The notes under the pieces: generated by a model | The model's database searches: none | Seen by the model: only the letters and a program-made list of their open reading frames with translations | What the model was told of the DNA's origin: nothing | Made by a program: the position numbers and the translations under genes | NCBI GenBank assembly: GCA_913045265.1 | Contig: CAJWQX010000021.1 | Span: 1-47,706 of the forward strand | Source of the DNA: UBA11889 sp002313255 | GTDB taxonomy: Bacteria > Pseudomonadota > Gammaproteobacteria > Pseudomonadales > Azotimanducaceae | Reading direction: 5' to 3' | Length of the DNA: 47,706 nt | In this document: piece after piece, positions 33,807 through 43,118 of the stretch | How positions within the stretch are numbered: position 1 is the first letter of the stretch | Layout: the number at the start of each line of letters is the position of its first letter

Positions 33807-34789
33807 CGAAGTCGTGCGACAGCATCCCGGATAGGGCGGAGTGTCGTGGTTTCTAACCATTCCGCACACGCTATAAGCTCCCCGTGTTTCGTCATTAGTT
33901 CGCATACTCGACGCATGACGGGCACGATGTTTTCGAGGTGACTAGCTCGATCTTGCTTTAGCTTGAGGCGGGCGAAGATGCCGACTGCTTTTAGTTGCCG
34001 TTGTACCGCCGTGATTTCAAGTACCCGTGTAAAGTCCTCCTCACCATCGGTCGTGGAATGTCCTGCCGCGCTCGCCAACTGCAGGTACCGCGCTATCGAA
34101 GCCGCAATGGTCGCGTCAGGAAACTGGTAGTAACAGTCATAGAGAATGGAGGCGAGGTCGTAGGAAATTGGACCGACGAGCGCATCTTGAAAGTCGACAG
34201 CACCGATCGTACCGTCTGGCTTAAGCAATAGATTGCGGCAATGAAAGTCGCGATGAATCGTGACTTTAGGTTGGGTATCGCACGTACGCACGAGGAAATT
34301 GATAACGTCATCAAAAGGGAGGGTGGACACACCGATAAGCTCTTGGAGCACCCACTTCCGAAAAATCCCTAGCTCTGCAGTAAACCTTTCTGTGGTGTAA
34401 GTCGGGATAATCGGATCTGATATACCTTGAATGCGGACCAACATAGCAAGTGCGAGACCCAGGACTTTATCGTCTTGACCACGCCCATACGTCCGTTCGA
34501 GGAGGTTGTCACCAAAGTCTTCAACCAAAAGGAATCCTCGCTCCAGATCGCTTGCTAGGACTTCCGGAACAGATACCTCGGCATGGCGAAAACAATTTGA
34601 TAGCGCAATAAAATGTGCGTTGTCTTCAGTGTCGGGCGGGGCATCCATAACCACCACAGAGCGCTCGCCAAGGGCCGTGCGGTAAAACCTACGGGCACTT
34701 GCTTCAACTGGTAACGGCACCAATCCATCCTGGTTGCCAGTTACGTCGCTGACCCATTGAGCGAGGGCTTTAACGCGGACGTTCTTCAC
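33803..34789 (-). CDS. amgK: Anomeric N-acetylmuramate/N-acetylglucosamine kinase
   Basis: A 328-residue kinase of the aminoglycoside phosphotransferase fold. The catalytic loop VTIHRDFHCRNLLL and the metal-binding VDFQDALVGP are intact. AmgK phosphorylates C1 of MurNAc and hands it to MurU. The GTG start at 34789 lacks a strong ribosome binding site. Divergent from lptD, with a promoter candidate in the shared region. Together with mpl in the left part of the window, it points to active muropeptide recycling. Confidence 0.9.
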   Translation of the reverse strand: MKNVRVKALAQWVSDVTGNQDGLVPLPVEASARRFYRTALGERSVVVMDAPPDTEDNAHFIALSNCFRHAEVSVPEVLASDLERGFLLVEDFGDNLLERTYGRGQDDKVLGLALAMLVRIQGISDPIIPTYTTERFTAELGIFRKWVLQELIGVSTLPFDDVINFLVRTCDTQPKVTIHRDFHCRNLLLKPDGTIGAVDFQDALVGPISYDLASILYDCYYQFPDATIAASIARYLQLASAAGHSTTDGEEDFTRVLEITAVQRQLKAVGIFARLKLKQDRASHLENIVPVMRRVCELMTKHGELIACAEWLETTTLRPIRDAVARLR

Positions 34790-34966
34790 TACGGGCTGAT
34801 ATCACGGAAGTTCACACGTCCTGTTCGGGCGAGCCCAAATTGACTATAGTCGCCGCGCGTTGGAATGCAAAGCGAAGTACACCGGTTACACAGGTAAATT
34901 CGCAATACCACGTGAATGTCCTAGAGACTGAACCGAAGCTTCGCTGCAGCTAGAGGCCACATCAAT
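34790..34966. promoter_or_regulatory. Divergent amgK/lptD promoter region with a palindromic -10 box
   Basis: GACTATAGTC at 34842-34851 is a perfect palindrome, so TATAGT (five of six consensus bases) can be read as a -10 on both strands. On the minus strand TTTGCA lies 17 bases upstream and completes a reasonable sigma-70 promoter for amgK. On the plus strand no good -35 was found for lptD. A GGAAGTT at 34806-34812 resembles a sigma-E -35, but no matching -10 follows at the usual distance. Confidence 0.42.
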
Positions 34967-37327
34967 TTGCTTCGGAAGACACGCTCCCTCGCTACCTTTT
35001 GGTTTATGGGCCTTTCCATCGGGATCATGGCGGATGGTCTGGCCTCTACATTTTGGGTCCATCGTGATGATCTTCTTCAGGAAGGTGCGGATATACCTGC
35101 GTATTGTGACGGAGCGTATCGCGAACCCAAACTATTCCTGGAGGAAGACGGCCGATCGATTGGTGGCCAGATTCGAGCTCGTGCTGACAGCGTCGTATAC
35201 CGAGAACAAGGCGACAGCCTGCTTACCGGTAACGTTCGCTTGGTAGAAGGTGAGCGCCGTATTCACACGGATTTGGCAATTTTGGGTCGCGACGCCAATC
35301 GCGTTTCGATTCCCAATGGCGCGACTTTCTTTGAGCCCGGAATCGTAATCGAGGCGGCCCGAGGGGAAATGTCCTTGAGTGACGATCGGGCGGTCATGGA
35401 AGCGGCAGAATTCGTATTCTTCGAATCTGGGATTCGAGGCCACGCCGATCGCATCGAGCGAATTGGCAATAAGCTTGTGCTTGAGGGTACATCGTTGACG
35501 CGATGTCAGCCGGGTGGCGGAGCCTGGAGATTTCGAGCTCAAACCCTTGAGATGGATGAAAACGCCGTTTTTGCGGTAGCCCATAAAGTGAAAATTGACA
35601 TGTTTGGTGTTCCCGTCGTCGCTGTGCCGCGGTTTCGGTTTCCCTCGCGAGACGCTCGTGTTTCGGGTTTTTTGTTCCCCACTGTTGGGTATGGGTCGGA
35701 CGACGGTGTTGATATAGGTTTACCCTACTATCTAAATCTCGCGCCCAATTACGATGCGACGTTGACGCCGCGATTAATGACTGAAAGGGGCATCGAGGCC
35801 GCTATGGAATTCCGTCACAAGAGTCGTTGGGCGGAATCGGGCATCAACGCATCGATCTTACCCAACGATGATCAATATAACGGCAGCTGGACCCGTGAAG
35901 ATTTTCTTGGGAGTGGCGTCGCTGGGGCATTTGATCCCGCCGATCGTTGGATGCTTGGCATCAAGCACGATGGACGCGTTGGACGGTTTCGAACCCACGT
36001 TGACTACTCTGCGGTCAGCGATCTGGATTACTTCAGCGATCTCGGTACCGATATAGAGATCACGAGTCGTTACGCGCTCGAACGCCGCGCCGAACTCGGT
36101 TATTTAGGAAATGATCTAACCGCACGATTACGATTACAGCGCTTTCAGCTGCTCGAGACCCGGGCTCGTCCCTATGAACGAATACCGGAATTTGAGGCCT
36201 CCTACGCTAGACATGTAGGACGAGTATCTCTTTCGCTGGATGCTGCATGGGCCCGTTTCGATTTGGATCGTGCGTCAGTGGGGTTGACGGATGGAATTAG
36301 AGGTGACCGAATTCATCTCGAACCAGAAATTCGGTTCCCGATGTCGCGTTCTTGGGGGTTCTTAAACCTTACCGGACGTATGCGACATACCCAGTATGAT
36401 TTGCGTGGCGCGCAGGTAGACGGTGAAAGTCGGAAAAGCCGCACGCTCGGGATGGCCTCAGCGGACGTCGGGTTAATGTTCGACCGCCAAACGCGATTTC
36501 GGGGAACAGACGTGGCGCAGACGATCGAGCCACGTCTCTTTTATTTATATCAAGAATATGAGAACCAGGACGATCTCCCGCGGTTTGACAGCGGACCGGT
36601 CGCATTTCGTTATACGCAGCTTTTTCGTACCAATCGCTATGCCGGTCTTGATCGAATAATGGACGCGAATCAGCTCGCTGTGGGAATTACTTCGCGTGTG
36701 ATAGGCAACCGCGATGGTCGCGAGTACGCACGTTTAAACGTTGGTTCCATCATCCACTTTTCGGATCGACGAACAATGTTGTTCGGGGAACCGACGACGT
36801 ATGAGTTGGCGAGAACGTCAGAGATTGTTGGATCGTCTCGCGTACAGATTAGTCGGAGGGCAAGCACGAGGGCGCACGTTGTCTGGGACCCAAACGAGAA
36901 CGCGGTGGGTGAGGCGGGGTTTTCTTTTGATTTTCGCCGTAATAGCCGACAGGTCTATCACCTAAGCTATCGGCGTTTTGTGCCCCAAGATATAGAACAG
37001 ACGGATCTAGGCGTATATTGGAGATTGAGTCGCCATTGGTACGTGTTTGGGCGTTGGAATCGGGACTGGCGATACGGGCGCAGCGTCGATTCGTTCGCTG
37101 GACTGGAGTACACCAATTGCTGCCTACAAATACGTGCGATGTGGCGCAACTACGTTGTTGTACGCGACAATCGAGCGCTGGGTGACGCTCAGCGCGAACA
37201 AGGCGTGCTCGTACAGATGGTGTTTAAGGGACTGGCTGGGTTCGGGGGTCGCTTGGAGTCGCTGCTTTCGAATGGCATTCGCGGTTATGGGAAGGAGAAC
37301 GGTGAAGAAGATGGGATACTCTTTTAG
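34967..37327 (+). CDS. lptD: LPS-assembly protein LptD
   Basis: A 786-residue outer-membrane protein that inserts lipopolysaccharide at the cell surface with LptE. A signal peptide (about residues 1-26) is followed by the LptA-like jellyroll (residues 55-190) and a large beta-barrel. The four disulfide-forming cysteines are found at residue 47 (AYCDGAY), 180 (LTRCQPG) and 718-719 (YTNCCLQIR). The TTG start at 34967 is set by the signal peptide, with AGAGG about ten bases before. Its 3' end overlaps the start of surA, whose product assists LptD folding, so the two are coupled. Confidence 0.94.
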   Translation: MLRKTRSLATFWFMGLSIGIMADGLASTFWVHRDDLLQEGADIPAYCDGAYREPKLFLEEDGRSIGGQIRARADSVVYREQGDSLLTGNVRLVEGERRIHTDLAILGRDANRVSIPNGATFFEPGIVIEAARGEMSLSDDRAVMEAAEFVFFESGIRGHADRIERIGNKLVLEGTSLTRCQPGGGAWRFRAQTLEMDENAVFAVAHKVKIDMFGVPVVAVPRFRFPSRDARVSGFLFPTVGYGSDDGVDIGLPYYLNLAPNYDATLTPRLMTERGIEAAMEFRHKSRWAESGINASILPNDDQYNGSWTREDFLGSGVAGAFDPADRWMLGIKHDGRVGRFRTHVDYSAVSDLDYFSDLGTDIEITSRYALERRAELGYLGNDLTARLRLQRFQLLETRARPYERIPEFEASYARHVGRVSLSLDAAWARFDLDRASVGLTDGIRGDRIHLEPEIRFPMSRSWGFLNLTGRMRHTQYDLRGAQVDGESRKSRTLGMASADVGLMFDRQTRFRGTDVAQTIEPRLFYLYQEYENQDDLPRFDSGPVAFRYTQLFRTNRYAGLDRIMDANQLAVGITSRVIGNRDGREYARLNVGSIIHFSDRRTMLFGEPTTYELARTSEIVGSSRVQISRRASTRAHVVWDPNENAVGEAGFSFDFRRNSRQVYHLSYRRFVPQDIEQTDLGVYWRLSRHWYVFGRWNRDWRYGRSVDSFAGLEYTNCCLQIRAMWRNYVVVRDNRALGDAQREQGVLVQMVFKGLAGFGGRLESLLSNGIRGYGKENGEEDGILF

Positions 37328-38618
37328 ATCGGCGGTTGCAAGACTGGTTTCTAGTATGTTGGTCTTGGCCGTCGTGAACGTTCACGCGGTCATCGAAGAA
37401 GTAGACGCCATCGCAGCGATCGTCGATGACGATGTGGTACTTGTATCTGAATTACTCAACCGATACGAGCTTTTCGTCCAGCGTGCGGAACAGTCGGGTG
37501 CTACAGAAGTCCCTCCACGGGAAACCGTACTCAATCAGTTGATGGAGCGGCTGATCACCGAGAGTTTGCAAATTCAAGAGGCGGAGCGTCGCGGAATCAT
37601 TATCGACGACGAAACGCTGACGGACGCCGTGACCTCATTTGCAGGGCAGAACGGGATGGACTTGGACGGCTTTCAGCAGTCGTTAGCAGATGAAGGAGTT
37701 TCTTATCGCAGCTTCCGCGAGGAAATTCGCAGGGAAATGCTCCTCAGTCGTGTTCAGCGCGATATGGTGAATCGGCAGATCTATATCACAGAGCAGGACG
37801 TTGCAGACCTACGAGGATCTCCATTTTTTAAAGAATGGGTTTCAGACCAATACCGCGTCGGCCATATTCTATTGCGAATTGAAGATCCGCTATCCGATAT
37901 GGCAGTCAGCGCTGCGAAAGATATGGCCGTCGATATATTAGGCAAACTCAGAGTGGGGGAAGAATTTAGCAGACTGGCGATCGCCCATTCCGCGGGTTCA
38001 ACAGCACTGGAAGGAGGGGATCTTGGGTGGCGACAAGCGGCAGAGCTGCCCTCGTTATTTAGTGAAACGGTGATTGAGCTTGAAATTGGTGAGACGCCGG
38101 ACCCAATCACCAACTCGCTCGGAATTCATATTATCCAGTTGCTCGATAAGCGCGGTGCATCCATGCAAAAGGAGCTACGCACTCAGGTTCGCCATATTCT
38201 TGTTCAACCATCGGAGATCAAGTCTGAGGTGGTGGCGCGAAGTGAAATTGATCGCGCCCGAGAACGGGTACTTGCCGGTGAGGATTTTGCCGACTTAGCG
38301 CGCGAGGTATCGGATGATGCCGGTACGGCGCTCGCTGGCGGGGACCTTGGATGGAGAGATAGCGCGGACTTTGTCGACGAGTTTCGAGCCGTCATGGATG
38401 CGATCCCCGAAAACGAGATTTCGGACGTATTTCGGAGCCAGTTCGGCTGGCACATCCTCGAGGTGCTTGAGCGCCGGGAGGAAGATATGAGTGAAGAATC
38501 GCTAGACGATATGGCACTTCAAATTCTGCACAACCGTCGTTACGACGAAAAGTTGGAAGAATGGTTGAAACAGATTCGAGACGAGGCGTATGTCCAAATA
38601 CGCTTGAACGATAATTGA
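37302..38618 (+). CDS. surA: Periplasmic chaperone SurA (peptidyl-prolyl isomerase)
   Basis: A 438-residue chaperone for outer-membrane proteins. After the signal peptide (to about residue 30, ending VNVHAV) comes the N-terminal chaperone module (IAAIVDDDVVLVSELLNR), then two parvulin domains (YRVGHILLRIED...GGDLGWRQAAELPSLF and VRHILVQPSE...GGDLGWRDSADFV), and a C-terminal helix. The GTG at 37302 follows AAGGAG by four bases and is preferred to the ATG at 37311. Longer readings run backwards through lptD. In related bacteria pdxA lies next; here rsmA starts 22 bases after the stop. Confidence 0.93.
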   Translation: MKKMGYSFRSAVARLVSSMLVLAVVNVHAVIEEVDAIAAIVDDDVVLVSELLNRYELFVQRAEQSGATEVPPRETVLNQLMERLITESLQIQEAERRGIIIDDETLTDAVTSFAGQNGMDLDGFQQSLADEGVSYRSFREEIRREMLLSRVQRDMVNRQIYITEQDVADLRGSPFFKEWVSDQYRVGHILLRIEDPLSDMAVSAAKDMAVDILGKLRVGEEFSRLAIAHSAGSTALEGGDLGWRQAAELPSLFSETVIELEIGETPDPITNSLGIHIIQLLDKRGASMQKELRTQVRHILVQPSEIKSEVVARSEIDRARERVLAGEDFADLAREVSDDAGTALAGGDLGWRDSADFVDEFRAVMDAIPENEISDVFRSQFGWHILEVLERREEDMSEESLDDMALQILHNRRYDEKLEEWLKQIRDEAYVQIRLNDN

Positions 38619-38640
38619 AAACGAACTGATCACGTAGCCT

Positions 38641-39414
38641 ATGCCGGTACGTAAGAGATTTGGGCAGCATTTTCTCGTCGACGAAAGCGCGATAGATCGT
38701 ATTCATGCAGTACTGGCTATCCAGCCACACGACCGAGTTCTAGAAGTAGGCCCCGGTCTCGGGGCGTTAACGACGGGTCTTCTTGAGTCCGCGGATAAAG
38801 TTGTTGCAATTGAAATCGACCGTGAGTTGGTTGGGGTCCTTAAAGATCGTTACGAAGCGCTTGAGGTCATTGAGGGCGACGTATTGGAATTAGAAATCGA
38901 TCAGTTCTCTGGTATGCGAGTCGTGGGCAATCTGCCCTACAACATCATCTCGCCGTTGCTAACTCGATTATTTGCGCACGCGTGTTTGATTCGAGATATG
39001 AATTTCATGATGCAACGGGAGGTGGCACTTCGGCTGACCTCTGATCCTGGAAGCAAAGCGTGGGGACGGCTTTCTGTCACCGCTCAGTACCATTGCGATA
39101 TTACGTATTTGTTCGATGTGACTTCCGAAGCGTTTCGACCGCAGCCAGCAGTTCAATCAGCGTTCGTGCGACTTGAACCTCGGCAAAGGACAGTAAATCC
39201 AGTCGATATGGCAGGATTTAACTTGGTCGTAAGGCAGGCTTTCGGACAACGCCGTAAACGTGTTGCTAACGCTCTAAAGGACCTCAAAGTCCCCTGGCAA
39301 AAGGTCGGTATCGATCCCTCGTTACGTGCAGAACAAATTGATGTTGATGGCTTCGTCAGAATCGCGAATAGTTGCGTTGGCAACGCGGCTACAATCACGG
39401 GGAGAAGGTCTTGA
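38641..39414 (+). CDS. rsmA: 16S rRNA dimethyladenosine transferase (RsmA/KsgA)
   Basis: A 257-residue SAM-dependent enzyme that dimethylates A1518 and A1519 of 16S rRNA in late 30S assembly. KRFGQHFLVDESAIDRI, LEVGPGLGALTTGLL, VVGNLPYNIISPLL (the NLPY catalytic motif) and FMMQREVALRL are all present. ATG at 38641 fits the family start. Its stop overlaps the apaG start (TTGA). Confidence 0.96.
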   Translation: MPVRKRFGQHFLVDESAIDRIHAVLAIQPHDRVLEVGPGLGALTTGLLESADKVVAIEIDRELVGVLKDRYEALEVIEGDVLELEIDQFSGMRVVGNLPYNIISPLLTRLFAHACLIRDMNFMMQREVALRLTSDPGSKAWGRLSVTAQYHCDITYLFDVTSEAFRPQPAVQSAFVRLEPRQRTVNPVDMAGFNLVVRQAFGQRRKRVANALKDLKVPWQKVGIDPSLRAEQIDVDGFVRIANSCVGNAATITGRRS

Positions 39415-39779
39415 GTGACATCGTTGTAGCGGTCGAGACACGGTTTATTCAGGCAGAGTCTGACCCATCAGCAAATCGCTATCTTTTTGCCTACACGATC
39501 ACCATAACGAACCATAGCTCTACCCCGTCGCAATTGCTCAACCGCTATTGGTTGATTACGAACGGAGACGGAAAAAAAGAAGAAGTCCACGGGCCCGGTG
39601 TCGTTGGCGAACAACCTAGGCTGAACCCGGGCGAGGCGTTTCGCTATACCAGCGGAGCGGTGCTTGAAACCGCTGTGGGGACAATGGAAGGTCATTACGA
39701 ATTCCAGGGTGACGATGGCGCTCTGTTTCAAGTCGCCATCCCACCGTTCAGCTTGGCGGTTCCAAACGTAGTTCATTAG
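39411..39779 (+). CDS. apaG: ApaG domain protein
   Basis: A 122-residue protein of the ApaG fold, an immunoglobulin-like beta-sandwich of unclear cellular role associated with ApaH. NHSSTPSQLLNRYWLITNGDG, the GPGVVGEQPRLNPGEAFRYTSG loop and MEGHYEF are typical. The TTG at 39411 overlaps the rsmA stop, with GGAGAAGG just upstream; other starts would lie well inside rsmA. Confidence 0.93.
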   Translation: MSDIVVAVETRFIQAESDPSANRYLFAYTITITNHSSTPSQLLNRYWLITNGDGKKEEVHGPGVVGEQPRLNPGEAFRYTSGAVLETAVGTMEGHYEFQGDDGALFQVAIPPFSLAVPNVVH

Positions 39780-39783
39780 GGTT

Positions 39784-40602
39784 TTGGCAACCTACGCTAT
39801 CGGGGATGTGCAGGGTTGCTACGAAACCCTCCGGTACTTGTTGGAGAAGATTAACTTTGACCGCGATCTCGATCGATTGTGGTTCGTTGGGGATCTCGTG
39901 AATCGAGGGCCGCAGTCGCTTGAAACGCTCCGATTTGTACACGATCTTGGTAGATGCGCAATCATGGTGCTTGGTAACCACGATCTGCATCTCTTAGCGA
40001 TTTTCTACGGTGGTCACGAGACCAGAAACGGCGATACTTTGGATGATATTTTGCACGCACCCGATTGTGAACAACTCGCAGATTGGCTGCGAACCTTGCC
40101 GTTAATGCATGAGGACGAAAAACAAGTGATGGTGCACGCGGGGATCCCGCATATTTGGGATTTGGGGTTCGCCCGGTTTGCGGCTCGAGAAGTTGAGACG
40201 GTGATAGGTGGCTCGGCCTGCATAGAATATTTTGAGAACGTGTATGGCAATGCCCCGGAAGTCTGGAAAGACTCCCTGTTCGGAATGGATCGGCACCGCG
40301 TGATCACCAATTATTTCACGCGGATGAGGTTGATTTCGGGGGATGGGGCGCTCGAATTTTCGCATAAGGGCGCGTTGGTTAGTGTCCCAGAAGGTTACGA
40401 ACCGTGGTTTAGATTCGAACGACGTGTTGATAAACCCATCATTTTCGGACATTGGGCAGCACTTGAAGGGGAGACGGGCGTGGATCACATTTCGGCGATC
40501 GACACGGGTTGTGTTTGGGGTCGCAATTTAACGGCTCTGCGTCTTGACGACGGGCGACGATTTCAGTGGCCGGAGCGAGCTGATCTCGACGATTTATGTT
40601 GA
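39784..40602 (+). CDS. apaH: Diadenosine tetraphosphatase, symmetrical
   Basis: A 272-residue metallophosphatase cleaving Ap4A to two ADP, and also removing Np4 caps from RNA in E. coli. YAIGDVQGCYETL, GDLVNRGPQSLE, VLGNHDLHLLA and a C-terminal FGHWAAL histidine motif are all present. The TTG start at 39784 comes four bases after apaG. A hairpin follows the stop (separate entry). Confidence 0.95.
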   Translation: MATYAIGDVQGCYETLRYLLEKINFDRDLDRLWFVGDLVNRGPQSLETLRFVHDLGRCAIMVLGNHDLHLLAIFYGGHETRNGDTLDDILHAPDCEQLADWLRTLPLMHEDEKQVMVHAGIPHIWDLGFARFAAREVETVIGGSACIEYFENVYGNAPEVWKDSLFGMDRHRVITNYFTRMRLISGDGALEFSHKGALVSVPEGYEPWFRFERRVDKPIIFGHWAALEGETGVDHISAIDTGCVWGRNLTALRLDDGRRFQWPERADLDDLC

Positions 40603-40607
40603 TGAAT

Positions 40608-40633
40608 ATCGGGTCTGTTGCGCTGGACCCGAT
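40608..40633 (+). terminator. Hairpin after apaH (weak terminator candidate)
   Basis: ATCGGGTC at 40608-40615 and GACCCGAT at 40626-40633 make a perfect 8-bp stem with a ten-base loop, six bases after the apaH stop. There is no T-run behind it, so it may be an RNA-stability or processing element rather than an intrinsic terminator. Confidence 0.4.
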
Positions 40634-40689
40634 GTCGTGAGCCGTGCTATTCGTAACCTGGATTTGCGAGCAATCTGGTAGCTTATTTG

Positions 40690-41772
40690 ATGCAAACGTA
40701 TCTCGTCGGCGGCGCTGTTCGCGACCAGCTCTTGGGGCGACATGTTAGAGAGCGGGACTGGGTGGTGGTCGGTGCAACCGAGCGTGACATGCGCGGCCGA
40801 GGATTTCGGCAAGTCGGACGCGATTTTCCCGTGTATTTGCACCCGGAAACCGGCGAGGAATACGCCCTAGCTCGAACAGAGCGAAAGCAAGGTCGGGGCC
40901 ATAAGGGGTTTGATTGGCAGGTTGGGTCAGAAGTAACGCTCGAAGACGATCTCCGACGTCGGGACCTCACTATCAATGCGATGGCTCGAAATTCAGATAA
41001 TGGTTTGATAGATCCGTATGGCGGTTGTAACGACTTGGCAAGCAAAATACTCCGACACGTCTCCGACGCATTTAGTGAAGATCCGTTGAGAGTCTTCAGG
41101 GTTGCCCGGTTTGCCGCGACATTCCCGGAGTTTACGGTGGAAACGGAAACCGCGGAGCTTATGCGAACGATGGTCAAGGAACTCGCAGATCTTCCCGCGG
41201 AACGGATATGGATGGAGTGGGCGAAAGCCGCGGACCAAACTGCGCCGTGGCGTTTTTTTGCAACGCTTCATGAGGTGGATGCGCGTCAACCGTGGTTCGA
41301 CGATATCGATCTAGAAGCGCTAACGGAGTTGTTTAGACGCCAAGATTTACGGGGATCGTTCTCGCTAGCGACGGTCGGTTGGAATCATACTGAGACAGTC
41401 ACTTCGCGCTTCGTTAATCGACTGAAGGTACCTCGCCGGGTCAGTCGCGCGGCGACCGTGCTGGCACGCCGGGGCCGACAACTCATTGAACCTTCTAAAC
41501 TTGGATCGGAGGGATTTCTGGAGCATTTACAGGGTATTGGAGCATTCCGTAATGGAGACGGTGCCGACGATATATTCAGTCTCATCGAGTCGTGCGAAAA
41601 AATCGATCTGACGGAATTACGCTATTTCGCAAAAGAACTTGCAGGACTGAAGGTCACTGGAGCGGAAGGGCGTGCGTATGGAAAAGCGTTGCGAACGGCT
41701 CGCCTGGAGATGATTGAAAAGACGCCCCATGAACGATTTATTAGTCTTGTTTCGCGATCTGCTGCAACGTAG
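40690..41772 (+). CDS. cca: CCA-adding tRNA nucleotidyltransferase
   Basis: A 360-residue class II nucleotidyltransferase that builds and repairs the tRNA 3' CCA end. YLVGGAVRDQLLG, RERDWVVVGA (the DxD-like metal site), EDDLRRRDLTINAMA, and RVFRVARFAA are typical. It is shorter than E. coli Cca (about 412) because the C-terminal HD phosphohydrolase domain is absent. ATG at 40690 is preferred to the TTG three bases upstream. In Pseudomonas several genes separate apaH and cca; here they are adjacent. Confidence 0.94.
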   Translation: MQTYLVGGAVRDQLLGRHVRERDWVVVGATERDMRGRGFRQVGRDFPVYLHPETGEEYALARTERKQGRGHKGFDWQVGSEVTLEDDLRRRDLTINAMARNSDNGLIDPYGGCNDLASKILRHVSDAFSEDPLRVFRVARFAATFPEFTVETETAELMRTMVKELADLPAERIWMEWAKAADQTAPWRFFATLHEVDARQPWFDDIDLEALTELFRRQDLRGSFSLATVGWNHTETVTSRFVNRLKVPRRVSRAATVLARRGRQLIEPSKLGSEGFLEHLQGIGAFRNGDGADDIFSLIESCEKIDLTELRYFAKELAGLKVTGAEGRAYGKALRTARLEMIEKTPHERFISLVSRSAAT

Positions 41773-41795
41773 TCGAATCTGACGGTTTTAAATAT

Positions 41796-42830
41796 TTATG
41801 AAGATCCTTGCTGATTGTCGGGAACCTTGACTTCGGGCAATTCTTCCATCGACCACCTCGCATGTGTCCGAATGACGAGCGGTTCCGAAAACCCTGCTCG
41901 TAAACGCTCGTGCCCAGCGAAAGCGATCATCGCCCCGTTGTCGGTACACAGGCTCGCAGGGGCGTAGAAGACGTGTTCTACGGATTGGCTAAGACGTTCG
42001 CGTAGTCGCTGATTTGCAGCCACGCCTCCGGCGATCACCAGGTCGGATAAAGACGCCTGTTCCAAAGCGCGTACGCACTTAATTGTCAAAGTCTCTACTA
42101 CCGCTTCCTCAAAAGCGTTCGCAATATCGGCTCGGTCACTTTCGCTGAGATTATCGATGTTACGTATGGTCGTCATTGCCGCGGTTTTAAGACCGCTGAA
42201 ACTGAAATCCAGACCCGGTCGATCCGTCATGGGTTTGGGGAAAGTGAAACGACCAGGCCGGCCAGATTCGGCGAGAGCTGCCAACGCCGGTCCGCCGGGA
42301 TAGCCGAGACCGAGCAGCTTGGCTGTCTTATCAAACGCCTCCCCGGCGGCGTCATCAAGGGATTCGCCCATCAAGGTATAGCGTCCAATGGCGTCAACTC
42401 GGACCAGTTGGGTATGACCGCCGGAAACCAATAGAGCAACAAATGGCAACGAGGGTTTTATTTCTGAAAGCAGAGGGGCGAGTAGGTGGCCTTCCATGTG
42501 GTGGACTCCGATAGCCGGCAGACCGCGAGCCCAGGCAAAGCTTCGACCGATTGTAGCGCCGACCATAAGCGCGCCTACTAAACCGGGCCCGGACGTATAA
42601 GCGACTGCGTCGAGATCGCCCTTCTCAAGGTTACCCAAAGAGAGAACTTCGCGAATGAGAGGAAGAGTCTTACGAATATGATCTCGTGAGGCGAGCTCCG
42701 GAACGACTCCACCAAAGCGCGCATGCATTTCGGCCTGGCTATAAATCGCATCGGCGATCAATCCCTCATCCGAATCGAAAACGGCAATACCGGTTTCATC
42801 GCACGATGTTTCGATTCCAAGAACGCGCAT
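41796..42830 (-). CDS. tsaD: tRNA threonylcarbamoyladenosine synthase, TsaD subunit
   Basis: A 344-residue ASKHA-fold protein that transfers threonylcarbamoyl to A37 of ANN-decoding tRNAs with TsaB and TsaE. LGIETSCDETGIAV, the metal-binding HMEGHLLAPLL (His-x3-His), VSGGHTQLV, GYPGGPALA and AGGVAANQRLRERL are all intact. Divergent from rpsU, an arrangement conserved in gammaproteobacteria. Confidence 0.96.
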   Translation of the reverse strand: MRVLGIETSCDETGIAVFDSDEGLIADAIYSQAEMHARFGGVVPELASRDHIRKTLPLIREVLSLGNLEKGDLDAVAYTSGPGLVGALMVGATIGRSFAWARGLPAIGVHHMEGHLLAPLLSEIKPSLPFVALLVSGGHTQLVRVDAIGRYTLMGESLDDAAGEAFDKTAKLLGLGYPGGPALAALAESGRPGRFTFPKPMTDRPGLDFSFSGLKTAAMTTIRNIDNLSESDRADIANAFEEAVVETLTIKCVRALEQASLSDLVIAGGVAANQRLRERLSQSVEHVFYAPASLCTDNGAMIAFAGHERLRAGFSEPLVIRTHARWSMEELPEVKVPDNQQGSS

Positions 42831-42902
42831 GTGGTTCCTCCGTCAGATTTACATTTTGCCACCTTTATGGGTACACTCGCGGCCCATTTTTCGAGCTGAC
42901 GC
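42831..42902 (+). promoter_or_regulatory. rpsU operon promoter
   Basis: TTTACA at 42848-42853 and TACACT at 42872-42877 are spaced 18 bases apart and form a clear sigma-70 promoter candidate for the rpsU-yqeY-dnaG-rpoD operon, 26 bases before the start codon. The tsaD start is on the other side of this 72-base gap. Confidence 0.6.
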
Positions 42903-43118
42903 ATGCCGACCGTAAAAGTCCGAGAAAACGAGCCCTTCGATATTGCCCTGAGACGATTCAAGCGCTCGTGCGAGAAAGCCGGCATCCTTTCCGAGGTGCG
43001 CCGTCGCGAATTTTACGAGAAGCCGACTGCTGTTCGAAAGCGCAAAGCTGCCGCAGCGGTCAAACGCCACCTGAAGAAATTGCAGCGCGAATCAAAGCGG
43101 TTCGAAAAGTCGTACTAA
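42903..43118 (+). CDS. rpsU: 30S ribosomal protein bS21
   Basis: A 71-residue basic protein identical in layout to bS21: MPTVKVRENEPFDIALRRFK, CEKAGILSEVRRREFYEKP and the lysine/arginine-rich tail. It binds the 30S platform near the anti-Shine-Dalgarno and takes part in initiation. First gene of the macromolecular synthesis operon. Confidence 0.98.
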   Translation: MPTVKVRENEPFDIALRRFKRSCEKAGILSEVRRREFYEKPTAVRKRKAAAAVKRHLKKLQRESKRFEKSY

